This document shows positions 23,051 to 35,200 of a stretch of 64,000 nt of DNA, in pieces. The DNA comes from Cristatella mucedo (Eukaryota > Bryozoa > Phylactolaemata > Cristatellidae): positions 1,026,001 through 1,090,000 of the forward strand of contig WPIO01000083.1 in NCBI GenBank assembly GCA_009760855.2, written 5' to 3'. The position numbers and the translations under genes are program-made. The notes below the pieces were generated by a model. It did not search any database. It saw only the letters and a program-made list of their open reading frames with translations, and was not told where the DNA came from. Within the stretch, counting starts at the first letter, position 1. Each line of letters opens with the position of its first letter.

Positions 23051-23745
23051 ATAAAAATAGGAGTTGTAACAACATTTAGAGGGCTAAGGCGCTTTTCTAC
23101 GCAAATTGTGTCAAACAGCTTTGATTTATCATATCCACAAGGTCAATGTTTATTCCATGCCAAAATTCTGGCTAAGATCTTGACTTGCACTTGTTCTGAT
23201 AACAAATCGCTTGAGTTAGGCAGCTGTTGAACATTGGCTGTATTTCGAAGCCTATGCTTGTTAAAAAAAACCTTTGCAAAACATGCCTCGATGCATTATA
23301 AGTTACTTTTTCAGTTTGCTACACCATGCACCAAACCTAAGTGAAACTTGATCTGACGACTGACACATCCCCAAGCACATCCGATCTGGACAAATGAAGC
23401 CATGGGTGGCAAGGAACGTGTGACAACCGATAGCCCCTTACATTAAAACGAACCTAAAAAGCCACAGTTCCACAAGGCAAATGCCTCGTCCGAGTGAATT
23501 GGTGCTTAATCTTGCAGCAAATGGGCTAGTTATATTATGCCACCTTATGTTGATGTTTCGTGCCGTGAAAAGGATTTAATTTTCTTTGGATGTTAAACAA
23601 ATGAATTATCATTATAATAAGATACTAAAAGTTAATCCACAGATACTATAAGCACATGCATAAAGCACATACATAGAGCACACACCTATATTATCCCCTG
23701 TTGTAGTTATGCATGCCAGCTAGGAAGGGTACGAAAAGTTTAATC
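23051..23745. other. No feature recognised
   Basis: A+T-rich filler between a LINE copy and a hAT-like element. Confidence 0.5.
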
Positions 23746-24127
23746 CAGGAGTCGTCAAATTTTTCGGACTACTAGGCAATTTCAGGAGGTCAAGAAGGCA
23801 CACTAGGCCAAAAGAAACCACGCCCACTCCGCAGGGCACAGGGGAGCTTGGCTACACGAACAAACAGTCGCGACAGACGGGCAAATGCAAACGGGAATTA
23901 TAGGGGTAGACATGTATCATCCCTTCCCGGTCAGCCACTTCAGTTTCATACAAGTGCCTGACATCAGTCAAAAAATAAACATAGGCCACAGACAACTCGA
24001 GCTGCAACCAGCAGTATTGAATGGGAATAAAACCGTGACAACTAAATTAGGCCGGATTCAATAATAAATAACTAGGGGGCGTTATGCCAGACTGGACTAC
24101 TAGCCTTGTCTTGCCTAAAGGCCGAAA
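23746..24127 (+). mobile_element. hAT-like non-autonomous element, copy 1
   Basis: Starts CAGGAGTCGTCAAAT and shares about 300 nt in the same order with the copy at 33302: CGGACTACTAGGC, TTTCAGGAGGTCAAGAAGGCAC, CACGCCCAC, AACAAACAGT, AATTTAGGCCGGATTCA and AATAACTAGGGGGC. No coding capacity. Right end less clear; it may have landed in the LINE that follows. Confidence 0.65.
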
Positions 24128-24819
24128 GAAAGCATACAAAAGATCAGGACTTTCTGTCCATAGACGGGTTTACAAAGACAACTGTAAATCATACCAATCG
24201 ATCCAAACTAAGGCCAACTCTAGCTTCTATAAAATGTTGTTGAATCACAGGTGCACAATCCAAAATTGCTGATTACCATCAACCGGCTCCTGAACCACTC
24301 CCAGGTTAGCTCCTTAGCTAGTGATCTTTGTAGTGATCTAGGCGATCGCTTCTCTAGCTTCTTTGCCAGCAAGACAGAAAAGATCAGAGAGACCTTTTTA
24401 AGGTAGCAGCATCCCCTCTGGATTCTTGTCCCTCAATAACAACCCAACAGGACTCATATCCCTCAACTCCGTGCAACACCTCAATGTCTACATTCGAAGA
24501 GGCGAGGAATGACCTCATCCTGTAATTCATCTCCTAGTCAAAGGAATCCATCTGTAACTCACTGCTTGCTGGTCTACCGTCATGTGCAATCAGTCGCTTT
24601 ACAGTTGGTGCGTAACTCTGCAGCTAGGCTTGTCTGTCATGAGCTTCGCGGTTGCCACATCACCCACAACACGCCACTTTTCGCCGACCTGCACTGGCTC
24701 CAAATCAAGCAGCACATCGTCTTGAAGGCTCTGTCACTCGCTTTTAGGTCTTTTCATATTCTAGCTCCAGCCTACCTATTGTGATAGCAGGACTCAGGAT
24801 AGTGGTACTGAGGGCCTAA

Positions 24820-25320
24820 CCAGAAGAAAGAATTCCGGAAAGAAAAGTTGCTTTTGGCTAAGGCACCGGTGTTGGCCTATTTCGACCACAAAAGTCGTGT
24901 GATTGTCAGTGTCGATGCCAGTGGCTATGATCTAGTCGCCGGTCTGCTGCAGTGCAATGGATCGGGAGAGCGACCTGCAGCATTTGTATTCCGCATGTTG
25001 TCCGACTCCGAAACGAGATATGCTCAGATCGAAAAAGAGTGTCTTCCGGCCCTTCGGGCGTACGACGAAAAGTTCAATCCATTTCTTGTTGGCTTGCCTT
25101 CTTTTGAGCTTAGCACTGACCACATAATGCATATTTCTTAACTGATGACTAAGTGGCTTGACCAGGTCCCGGTTAGATGCCAACGCCTAATGATGCGAAT
25201 GGTGTGTTTTAACCCTCGAGCCGTCTGCGTGCCAGGGCAGGCCCCGGTGATAGCTAACATACTGTCAAGAGCACTACTGCATAGGAGCAAGGAATGCGAC
25301 TAGATCTTTGAGAATGAGAC
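24820..25320 (+). pseudogene. Ty3/gypsy pol fragment, end of RT and RNase H
   Basis: Shows the typical L-KAPVLAYFD start of the RNase H region, VSVDASGYD with its catalytic Asp, ETRYAQIEKECL and FELSTDH, then, after a stop at 25139-25141, LDQVPVRCQRL and an L-SRA end. Two stops and several substitutions; it cannot make an active enzyme. The integrase part is absent. Confidence 0.85.
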
Positions 25321-25341
25321 TGTTCCTATTTGGAGGGAAGG

Positions 25342-25482
25342 TGTGATAGCAAAGTTACCGGGGCAAAGCCACAACAACGTGACCAATCAGGAGAGGCCGC
25401 GCTCACCCAACGGTCCTGGGAGTAAACAGCACATGGCTGCCAATAAACATGTGCTGACCCTTCTCTTAGAGTCATCATTACA
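25342..25482 (+). repeat. 3' LTR of the Ty3/gypsy remnant
   Basis: 141 nt, TGT...ACA ends, AATAAA-type signal near 25441. Same first ten bases as the left end of the insertion. Confidence 0.88.
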
Positions 25483-25960
25483 CCTATTAGAACTACTAAT
25501 TCACCAGGCCAGGCATAGTACCACCCGCTTTTCTGACTCAAATTGTGTAGCTATAGCTCGTACAAACCTCAAATCCTTCGATGACCACGCATTTAGTTCG
25601 TAAGCTTCTAAAGCCCGAAACTCACTTCGGACTGCAGGCGCAACATAACCTGACTTGACATTTAGAAAGAAACTACAAATGCACCTGTTTTTAACAGCAT
25701 TTAGTGGATCATGGTGATTTGCCATTTGCGTGCTTATGCATGCTGACATAATGTGTGCTGACACTAACTGTATTTACATATTGACAGTGTGTGTCCCCCA
25801 TTAGCCACGGTATGTTTGTTGACATTCTGCATGTTACTACTAGCCGTTTAATCATGCTTCCTGTATACCATATATAAAGTGCCTAGAAACAGATTAAGTT
25901 CCAAGTTCTCCGAGGGTGCTATATTAATTTATTATGATTATTGTTATTATTATTAATGGA

Positions 25961-26039
25961 AGAGATGCAGTTGGGCCCATGTCTGTAGACATAAGTAAAC
26001 GCATCTTCTCCGTTCCATTTATGCCATTTCCGAATTGTT
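25961..26039 (+). promoter_or_regulatory. Short gap upstream of CTSO start
   Basis: Only about 80 nt separate the (ATT)n tail of a LINE from the CTSO ATG. No TATA box is evident. This gap is either the 5' UTR with the promoter inside the transposon cluster, or part of a longer 5' UTR with an upstream exon I cannot see. Confidence 0.4.
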
Positions 26040-26213
26040 ATGGGGCGTGCTCTAGTAGCCTTAGCAGCAGTAGCTGTGTTCGTATTTAACGCTTTGCCGT
26101 GCAAGCGTGCAGAAGATGCGGACGTTAAGTTATTCAATGTATATTTGAAACAATTTAACAAGTCATATGAACGCGAAAGTGCAGAGTACTACGAAAGATT
26201 AGGCTACTTCAAG
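26040..26213 (+). CDS. CTSO: CTSO exon 1: signal peptide and start of propeptide
   Basis: Codes residues 1-58. The ATG at 26040 opens a typical signal peptide (short basic start, then an Ala/Val/Phe core). The exon ends on a full codon before the donor AAG|GTACGA. A short upstream ATG near 26022 is out of frame and would act only as a uORF. The start is chosen because the signal peptide follows directly. Confidence 0.9.
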
Positions 26214-29200
26214 GTACGAGCTTAAATCGCCAACACTCTCTAGGGACATTTCTGCCTGCTAATACATTGTTTGGATGAAGTTATGCGATCGAATTACCCC
26301 ACACTATACAATCTTGTTCGGTCTTATTGCTGCCACCTCTGTTCTCAGCTGTGGCTTTCTTTCGAAAGCTCCACGGATGGCTTGATTAGAATAGCTGGGC
26401 GTGTCTTTCCTCTTTTTTGGGCTCACCAGTCTTGCTCTCTTGCAGGAATCGCTAAGGCGGCACGCGCACCTAAATGAAGGCGTTACCGCGGTCAGGTATG
26501 GTCTTAATAAGTTCTCGGACATGCCTCACTCCGAGTTCAAAGGCAAGTCAGCCAATCCACCTCGGCGTAACCCTACTGATCGTCTTCGACAAGCTCATTA
26601 GCCGCTTACAATTGCATGGGCTTACGCGAGACTATTTTGAAACCTAGCTGCAGTGGTTTCATTATTCACTTAGTACTCATTCAGCATATGGACGTGAAGA
26701 AGTCTTATGTTTTCGGCTGTCGTCATTTCTGCTAAATTTACACGGTGCGATTCTGATCAGCATCGTTATATGACCGGCCGCGGTCGGCCAGGCCGCTTCG
26801 TCGTTCATGCTCCCCTTGCACCAATACTTATGTTCATTCGTTTTTACCAATATTTCTTAGCCTCTCGTGACTTAAAAATCCGGCTCGAGCACGCAAATGA
26901 CCATTATTAAGCCGTAAAATGCTTTCAAGGCTATTGTTTAGGGTGTGGTAAACAGAGTAACCTATGTAACCGAATGTTAGAACACTGATGGTGGAAACAG
27001 AAGGCTATGTTCGCCAGATGTCTATCCAGCAGGCAACCTTCGGGCTTCGTATTTCCAAACTTGGCAATCGTAGTTGTCAAGTGCAGATCTAACATGTGAT
27101 GTATGTGTCGTTAAGTGTCCGGCGTCGTCGGTGGTTATTGCCAACTAATTCCCCCATGTGTTCATTTGTAAACTTGTCTTGTTTTCACTCAATATTTACC
27201 CTATCGCTGCCACTACGAAAGCGTGTGTCTTTAATGTACTAAGGGTAAGGCGGCTTCTAGTTTGGTGCATCGTGGCCAATTAAAGTATTCAATGCCGTCG
27301 GCTGATGGTAGGACGTGGCATGTTTTCGCTCCTTACAATAACAGCTGCTGTTACAGTGTGCGACTTGCCACACTCCATCTTCGAATCTCTTAAACACTAG
27401 CACGAAAGTGTTATTCCACTAAATTTATAACAGCCTAGAAGGATTTTCTGTCTGCTGATTAGCAAACTACCATTTCCTTTTCCATAGTCAAATTGTAGTC
27501 TATAGTCAAATTGTAATCTCTAGAGGCTTGTTTCTATTAAGTCTAGACAAGTGGTGTCGAAGCGATTTCGTTGTATGAGCATGCATATGGCAATTCCTGT
27601 AGGGAAGCGAAAAGAGGTGAAGCAAAAAGCTGTAGCAGGTGATGCGTTGGCTGGCTGGCTGCAGAGATGGAAGTTGGTGAGCCAGCAAGATGTAAGAACC
27701 CTTCCTCTGTATCAAGCCTGAGTGTAAATGGCAGTGTTTATCTTTAAGCGATAAAATGAACGCTGGTCTATATGGGGAATGCATTAGTTTGCTTCCATGA
27801 ATTCCGAACCGAACACAATTTCCAAGGTATTCTGGAGCCATTACCTCATTCGAAACATTATTGTACCCAGTGCCTATGTAACTGTCCTGACAATCCAGCC
27901 GTCATGGTGGGCTCCCAATCAACAATAGTGCAAAAGATCTGCCAATCGGTGATCAGGGAAGTCCAACTTGTTCTCGGAGCTGTTTTTAGCGTGCATCGAT
28001 TTTTGGCAGTGGCCTACTTCTTTGATTGCTGCCTCTGATGAGTTCATAGTGGTTGCACCACTCTTTTTTTTTAGTTCATATGTAAATTTCACTCCAAACC
28101 GACCAGCTAAGTTACCTCTTTAATAAGTATCGGGGTTGCAAAATTAGCAGACTCCACCATTTTTGGTTAAGCGTTGGGACTTTATTAACGTAGTGATATC
28201 TTATATCGGCAGCTGGACTCGCACAGGCAGTCATGATTACTTGCCCTTAAACAGTGCCACGATGACCTTTTGGTTACTTTTGATTGCTTCTGTGATAAGG
28301 TGAGCCAAGAGTGGTAGCCTGAGAAGCCATATGCCTAGCGTACTTTACGACCGACGATTTAGGATTTCTTATGATTGCTGATGGTGCTGGCTTCGAGTGC
28401 AAGCTCACCTTTCATGCCATTTGTCAGAGGTTCGGTACTTACGGTGTATCCTCATGTCACTGGTTGGCATACATGTGCTGTGCAAGCATGTATTGTATTG
28501 CTCATATACTTAAGCTTGGCACATAGTTTGCAGTGCAACTTCTAATGCTTGGGGTTTAATCAGCTTAGCCGTGGCTTGCAGTGATGCTTTACTTGAATTT
28601 AATACTTCATTTCAGCTCTATATCTTACCGGCATTCAGAAGAACCCCAGCAGTGCCAGTTCTGTAGATCCGGCACAGCATGCATCAGGACTTCCTTGGAG
28701 CCTGCGGTTAAGCACCAATGATTTGCCTTCCAAGTGGAACTGGTATGGCAATAGCTTATGAAATAGCTGATTGGTGGTCTGCCATTATGTGTTGGGCAAT
28801 ACAACTGTGATGTATGTCATCAGTTTTCAGCTAATGCTGGCAGAGCAAAACCCTGCAACTTTGTTGGGGTCGGAGGGAGGATGTGGTGCAATTTACTGTC
28901 ACTGCCGTTTGCAAAATCCTGAGCCACTTGCTTCATGGATGTTGCTACTGCTAATCGACTGGGCTTCGTTGACTTAGTGTGCCTGTATTTGAGGTCGTAT
29001 AACTACAGTTGAGCTCGCCTTATTTATGCAGTGGCCCAGTAGAGGCACGTGGATCATGGTACCATTCTTTCAAAGAAAAGGGAAGCAGAGGAAGGTTGAA
29101 TGCATCGTATCGGCTCCAAATTTGGCATCAAATTCGGGCTTTCAATGCAGTTGCAAACGTGTTGAAACATTTCATTTATTTTGGCCGATTAGCTAAATTT

Positions 29201-32200
29201 TGCATGCTATCGCTCCGAGACTGCAGTTAAGACTGAACGTCCATGCCTCCCACACCTCTCTGGTCTCAGCAACTCGTGAGGCGTTTTGCCTATGTGCATT
29301 GACATGTCTCAGTCTCCCATCCACGTAAGTGTATGTCTTGAGTGTGTCGCCTTCGACTTCTCCTCTGATATTTGGAGCTTTGTATTCGCTCATCCTTTGG
29401 AAGCTGTAGCGCGTGCATGCAGTGTGGAATAACACAGTCAGCATCTGTGACCGTCGGCTAGTGGGATGGCCGATGTCAACAGTCACACAATGTGTAGCAC
29501 CTGCGAGTCAACGCAAAGATGCATTCCTTGCCACCTAGTAATGGAGATCAACACAGCCGCCGGTGCTGCATGTCTTCTAGTCTGCTGGAATGTTCTATTT
29601 CCCGGTCCAGCCACCAGGCCGGTCTCGGCGGATTTCTGCTGTAAAAGGTGCTACATCTTCTTGCGTTGTGATCTCTCCAGCTCATGACAAGCAGTGACCT
29701 GTTTGTGAATAATATCAGTACTGCTATGCAACCTGCGTGGAACACTCCCGGGGATGTTTCCCGGCAACTATGTCAACACCGTGACGATGCCTTCTTGACA
29801 ATCGGGGATGTAGGAACAAGCCTGTGACAAATCAAGTTATTAAGTGAGATTTTCCTTAAAGTTATTCAGTGAGAGGTATCACCACAATATTATTTTGTAG
29901 CACAAAAGCTGCTGCCGAGACATGAGTTGCCTGTCTTACCGAAGCACTGGAAAGTCGGAATCTTGATGGTTGTTTTTTTAAATTATTTATTTTTATGCAT
30001 ACACTGTCAATGACACTCCCTGATGCTCAATAGCCTGATCACTGGTGAGCTGTTTCACATATGGGTCTCTCAAACGTTCTTCCAAGCCGGCTTAAAATAT
30101 TCGTTTGGTTGCCTCATTGTAGGAGGATATATTGTGCTGGCCCATTGCCTGGTGATGAAATTTTTAGGGCACCATACCACAAGTTCTGCAAAGGCACTGC
30201 GAGCCGCCGGCGTAAGCAGCTTATGAGATGGCGGGAATCCTTCAGCAGTAGTTTTGGACCCAGTGAGCTCAGTGCCTGGAGTCACTGATGTTAACCACTT
30301 TCATTGAGTTAGCCTTACCTGATCTCCTTGTAGCATAAATCGAGGCTCTATTATTTTTTACATGTAAACTTGGTCTGCCTGTTAAAGGGAGTGTTGTATG
30401 CCATGCTGCATTATTTTATTGTTCTTTATCCCGAGGGTCACGACTTGCTTGCAGCTTGGTGAAAAAGGGCGCATGTATATAGGTTACCAAGGAACCCCCC
30501 TCAGTGTTGTTTAAGAATTCTCATGGGCGTGTGGTAGCCTGGGCAAGTCTTGTAATTATTGACAACTACTAGAGCATGACTGCTCGGGTCTTAGAGATGG
30601 CTGTATGCTGTGAGCATGCATGATGGTTGATATAGTCGGTTCTAGTGTGATGATTGAACTGGCTGCTTTTTGGTGCAATACGTGATTGAGCGATGATGAT
30701 TGACTATTACCGATGATAACGATATCGCGCCTTGCTGATGGCTCGAATGTGCGTGTCGTGCTCGTTGACGGTTCTTGATATGCATTCACGTGCACTAGCC
30801 TTCTGCTGCTGCATCTGGTGGTTATCCATTGTCATAGGTCCGAATGTACCGTGTCTCGTAAAGGTCATGTCTGCCGTGCAAGACAGCAACCAGTACTGCT
30901 TAGTGTGTTGTAGGTACGATAGAGGAATCGTCACGCCTGTTAAAGACCAGAAGCATTGTGGTGGCTGCTGGTAAGCATTGTTTCTGAATGTTTACGTAGC
31001 CTGCCAAAGTCTGCTGTGTATGAGGTTGAGTAAAAATTTGTACTTCAGCTTTAATAATATGCTTAATTGTATCACTTGCTAATAGTATCCACCTTTTTGT
31101 GCTGACCGCTCCACAGGCCTGTAGGTCAAGCCACTCGAATAGGACTGGTTACATGCACTTTTGGAAGACTGAATAATCAGCATGCACCCCTAGTCACCGG
31201 ACTCAGGAGAGAGGGTGTACGATGCTCTGCACCGAGGACCCAGTGCTTGGCGCCCATTTTGCGGATCGCATGCAATGCCTGTTTGCGATACTCGCTTCCC
31301 TGTCACCAAGTCTATTCCAGTTTTTTCCACGTAACACTTACATTTTGTACAGATGTCAAGGTTTCTATTTAGTGGCTGTTTATGTCAAGTTTTTTATGTA
31401 GTGGCTGTTCTTGCTGCCAGAATGGTCTCATCCATTACCCAGTCTCTGGGACTGCTACCTGGCTACACCTGTTGCCCCGTGAAATCATACCGATAGGATG
31501 CACTCTGACAAAACCAGTGACCTTGCTGCTGAAGCGTTAGCTAATAGAGAGCTATTGTGACTAACAAATATGTCTACTGGAAGCTGTGATGCAATTGATT
31601 GCAAGATGTCAGCTACGATCGATGACTATGGGGAGACTGGTGTTCATACCAAAATCTTTTAAGCACCTTAGTTGGGCTGGCGTCAATCATAATAATAAGA
31701 CACCCTCAGAGAACCAAATCTCTTTTTAGGCACTTTAGATATGCTAGAAAAGAAGGGGTTTTGTCGTTTCGAGTTACCAGAAATCAGTGTGTTTAGGTCT
31801 AAGATAAGATAAGATAAGGTCTAAGATCTAGTTATTTGAGATTTCAGTGCCATTTACAAGCTTATCAACCAAGTCATCTTGTAAGCACGTGTGCAATCTA
31901 ACATAGTAAGGCTACGGGTTTACATTGCCCTATTACACGTATTCGGTAGGCATACTTGCTGGAGAATGTTTGTGGCAAAAATGGTCAAGAATGCAATGTA
32001 GCAAAAGAACAAGCACGCTGCCGATCGGACGTAGTCAAAGTTGGTATTGGATAACGTCTTGGTCTCCAGAAAGCCGTCTAGCAAAGACCTGTCTGTGAAG
32101 CCTGCCGTGAATTCAGTTCCTATCTCAAATTTGTATATGAAGGCACGTATTCAGGTCTGGTCACACTGAAGTAATGTTTGCATGCAGCAACACCTTGTTG

Positions 32201-35200
32201 GGTAATGGTGCATCAATGCAGCCTAGAACATCGCGGATACAATACCTGCATCGCCTTAGGTAGTTATCAGCTCGGCCACATGCATATGCGCTTCCGCGTG
32301 CATGCTGTATTGAGGAACCAGGTCAGGGCTCTACACTCTACACTGTCGCGAGCAGTGCGCATCGGTGCCAGAGCCGCAAGCTGCGGTCAAGCTCTCACGC
32401 TGTATGCTATGACAGCGCCGAAAGCAGAAGTAGGGGTAACAGCAGAAGAGCTGTTATTTTTTAGCAGGCAGCATAGCACCAGCAGCACGTAAGTGGTGGC
32501 ACTACCGGCATCACCAGAAGCCAGTGGAGCACTTCAATTGCACTGCTGTGTGCATCGAGAGAGCTAGCCGTCACGGTAGCCTGCCTTCTAGTTGCTGAGG
32601 GAAAGGTGCCTATCAGTAGGCTACTGGTGCTTCAGTGCAAAGACTTGGCTGCTTTGGAATTTTGGAATAAAATGGATGTTTCATTCCAGGCAGTATTCAA
32701 ATAGTGTTGTCAATGTCCAAGTATGCTGCTTAAATAGTGGACCCAACTCATTCGCAGGCTCGGTAGCCAGGAGGTTTTTAGGGAGAGGATACGTTTATAC
32801 CTTTAAAATGGGCCTGACAGGAAGCCGGAGCAGACACCATATTTCAGTGTCCCGCTAGCTCAACATGCCGAGAATGGTTGTACCTAATTTACTGGGAAAA
32901 ACTGACTTGGTTCAATGTCAGAGGTTTTATAGAACAAGTTTTTTATTTTTAGCTATGCTATTAGATCAGGAGATTGTTAGAGCCAGCAAAGACCCTTGAC
33001 AAATCACCGGTTATAATAATTGGACCTATGAAGCTGAAATCTTGAATTTAAAAATTAAATGTCATTCGCATTCAAAAGTTTTAAATTTTCAATTTTTTAT
33101 TGCTAATTCATGTCCAACTTAATCTTTATTTCCTTACACCTAACAGTTATTAACTTCATCAATTTTTGGTGCCAGAAATGTTTGGGAATTTTTTTGGGTA
33201 AATGTTTTGTAGTAAGTCCTTGTCCTGAAGTATTCTTAACAAAGATGTCTCTGTTTATTGCTTTGTTAGACAGCAGTTACTTATTCGTTGAGCTTATAAA
33301 GCAGGGGTCGGCAAACGTTTCGGACTACTAAGCCATTTCAGGAGGTCAAGAAGGCACATTAGGCCGGAAGAAACCACGCCCACCTTGCCAGCCTGGCGTA
33401 GTGGGCGTGGTGAGACCAACAAACAGTTGCAAAAGATGCCCAGACTTGCACGGCAATTATAAAGATAGATGTATATCATCCTTCCCCGGTCAGGTGCTTC
33501 TGTTTCAATTTGAGCTGCAACAGCAGTAATGAATGGGAACGATACCCACAACAACTCAATTTAGGCCGGATTCATCAGTAAATAACTAGGGGGCCGCTAG
33601 GCCGGACTGGAGCACTAGGTAGGCCGAAGTTTTCTGATCTCTAATCTAAAGCGTGATGCTCGTTAGCTTCCTCTTCGTTCTCTTGTGGTTGCTGTATTTG
33701 AGCAAAGCTACGTTTTTTGAGTTTCTAAACCATGCAACTTATTAGCTTCCTCCATTGTTTGACTCCTTGCTTTTTTGCCGGCGATCGCTTTTAATGTATT
33801 CAGCAGGCTTAGCTCTTTTCGGGTCAAAAGGTATTCTTATCAAAACAGAATTTTTATTTGAAAAGAAAGCAAATTTTCTTTCTACCATTACCTCGATAAG
33901 AAAAAGGGAGAAATAATGAAGACCCTTAATTGTGAGACATACGGTTGCCGGCATTCTTTTCAGTGGTTAGTGCCACCGAGAAAATCATCTGTGCCTTCCA
34001 TTTATGTGACTTCTTACATGACTCGCGTCCACTAATGATGTGAGTGCATCCATAGTTGCATGGGTTGATAACAGTAGGTAAAAGATTTCAATTTGTTCCT
34101 TAGTTACACATTGTTTTGTTAATCCTTTAGGCCCAAAATAAATAGAAAATAGCTGTTGTTCTACAAAAACTTGTAGGCTCAAGGAGGGGAGTTTGTTGGA
34201 TGAAAGTATGAAATAATAGACTTCATCCATAAGCCTCGAAGCTGTGCCACTGGGAACAATTACCGGTCTCTTCCTATGGCTCACTCTGTGCACATCAAAG
34301 AGGACTAGCCAGTCTAAAGAGGTTGCCGAGTGCCTTGATGTGTGGTGACTGTGGCTGGGAGGTCATTGGAGACTTCCAAATGGTGTCAGTCCTGAGGTCC
34401 TCTAAGGCGGTTCACGAAGTTTCCTTATTTTCTTTTGCCTATGGGCCTGTGCCGGGACAATAAGGCGCACTATTATAAAAGGAATTGGCCACAGTTGACC
34501 GAGTTATCTGTAAGGAGAACGTCATCCAGTGGGAGCCACTGTGGGGACCACTGGATGGTGCAGATGCCACACCGCCCATTAAGTTAGGCCCCACCTAGGA
34601 ATTTATCGAGGCTCTAGACCACGAGTCAGCAACTCTAAAGTACCCGAGAGTATAGCGAATTCGTTAAGCAGCTTGGAACAATTTCGTTGCAGCCGTACAT
34701 GTTTTTCTCGGCAATCGCTAGGCTGAAATCTATGATCAACTGGTCCAGACTCTCATAAGCTTCTCTTTGCCAGAAAGAGATTAATAATGTCCCCCAAAGA
34801 CCACATCCTTGATACTCATCTTGACAAATTCAAGGAAACATCGGAGCTGTGCTAATGATATTGACACGCTTCCTAACAGCATATGTACTAGCTATGGGTA
34901 AACTAAGAGTTACTCGGAAATTGGAAAGCTTAATGTTCAAAATTGGCTCTGCCAACATATCTCCTGTAGCATCTGGACGAAATTTGGGTCTCCTGTTCCA
35001 AAAAGACGTCTCACTGGAAGACCGCATTGGGTGCTCAGTAAAGTCTACCGAATTTCAGCTACACAACCTTGCTAAAATTCGGGCCAGCTTAGACAATTAT
35101 ACTACATCCAAATTGGTCCATGTGTTTGTGACATCCTGTCTCACCTTCTTTAACTCACTACCCTCAGGTCTACCGTCTGGTGCAAACAGGCACTTACAGC

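Larger units (their letters stand above)
24780..25482 (+). mobile_element. Internally deleted Ty3/gypsy-type LTR element
   Basis: 703-nt insertion flanked by a 5-nt target duplication CCTAT (24775-24779 and 25483-25487). The left end keeps only about ten bases of the 5' LTR (TGTGATAGCA), directly followed by a pol remnant. The right end is a complete 141-nt LTR (25342-25482) starting TGTGATAGCA and ending TTACA, preceded by the polypurine tract GGAGGGAAGG. The LTR contains CAATAAA. Everything between 5' LTR and RNase H (gag, protease, most of RT) and all of integrase is missing. Confidence 0.9.
24128..25960 (+). mobile_element. LINE copy split by an LTR element
   Basis: The left part (24128-24779) holds the endonuclease-RT linker (LSVHRRVYKDNCKSYQ, then a frame reading SLASDLCSDLGDRF), an internal deletion of the RT palm, and the C-terminus. 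The right part (25488-25960) continues exactly at the same codon (ELLIHQARHSTT) and ends with GGTGCTATATTAA and an (ATT)n tail. Stops throughout. Confidence 0.88.

Noticed and set aside
24780-25482. Functional LTR retrotransposon or endogenous virus
   Set aside because: Lacks gag, protease, most of RT, integrase and one LTR, and has stops; only a remnant.
26543-26552. GT donor GGCAA|GTCAGC for CTSO exon 2
   Set aside because: Puts exon 3 out of frame; the GC donor four bases upstream restores frame and family sequence.
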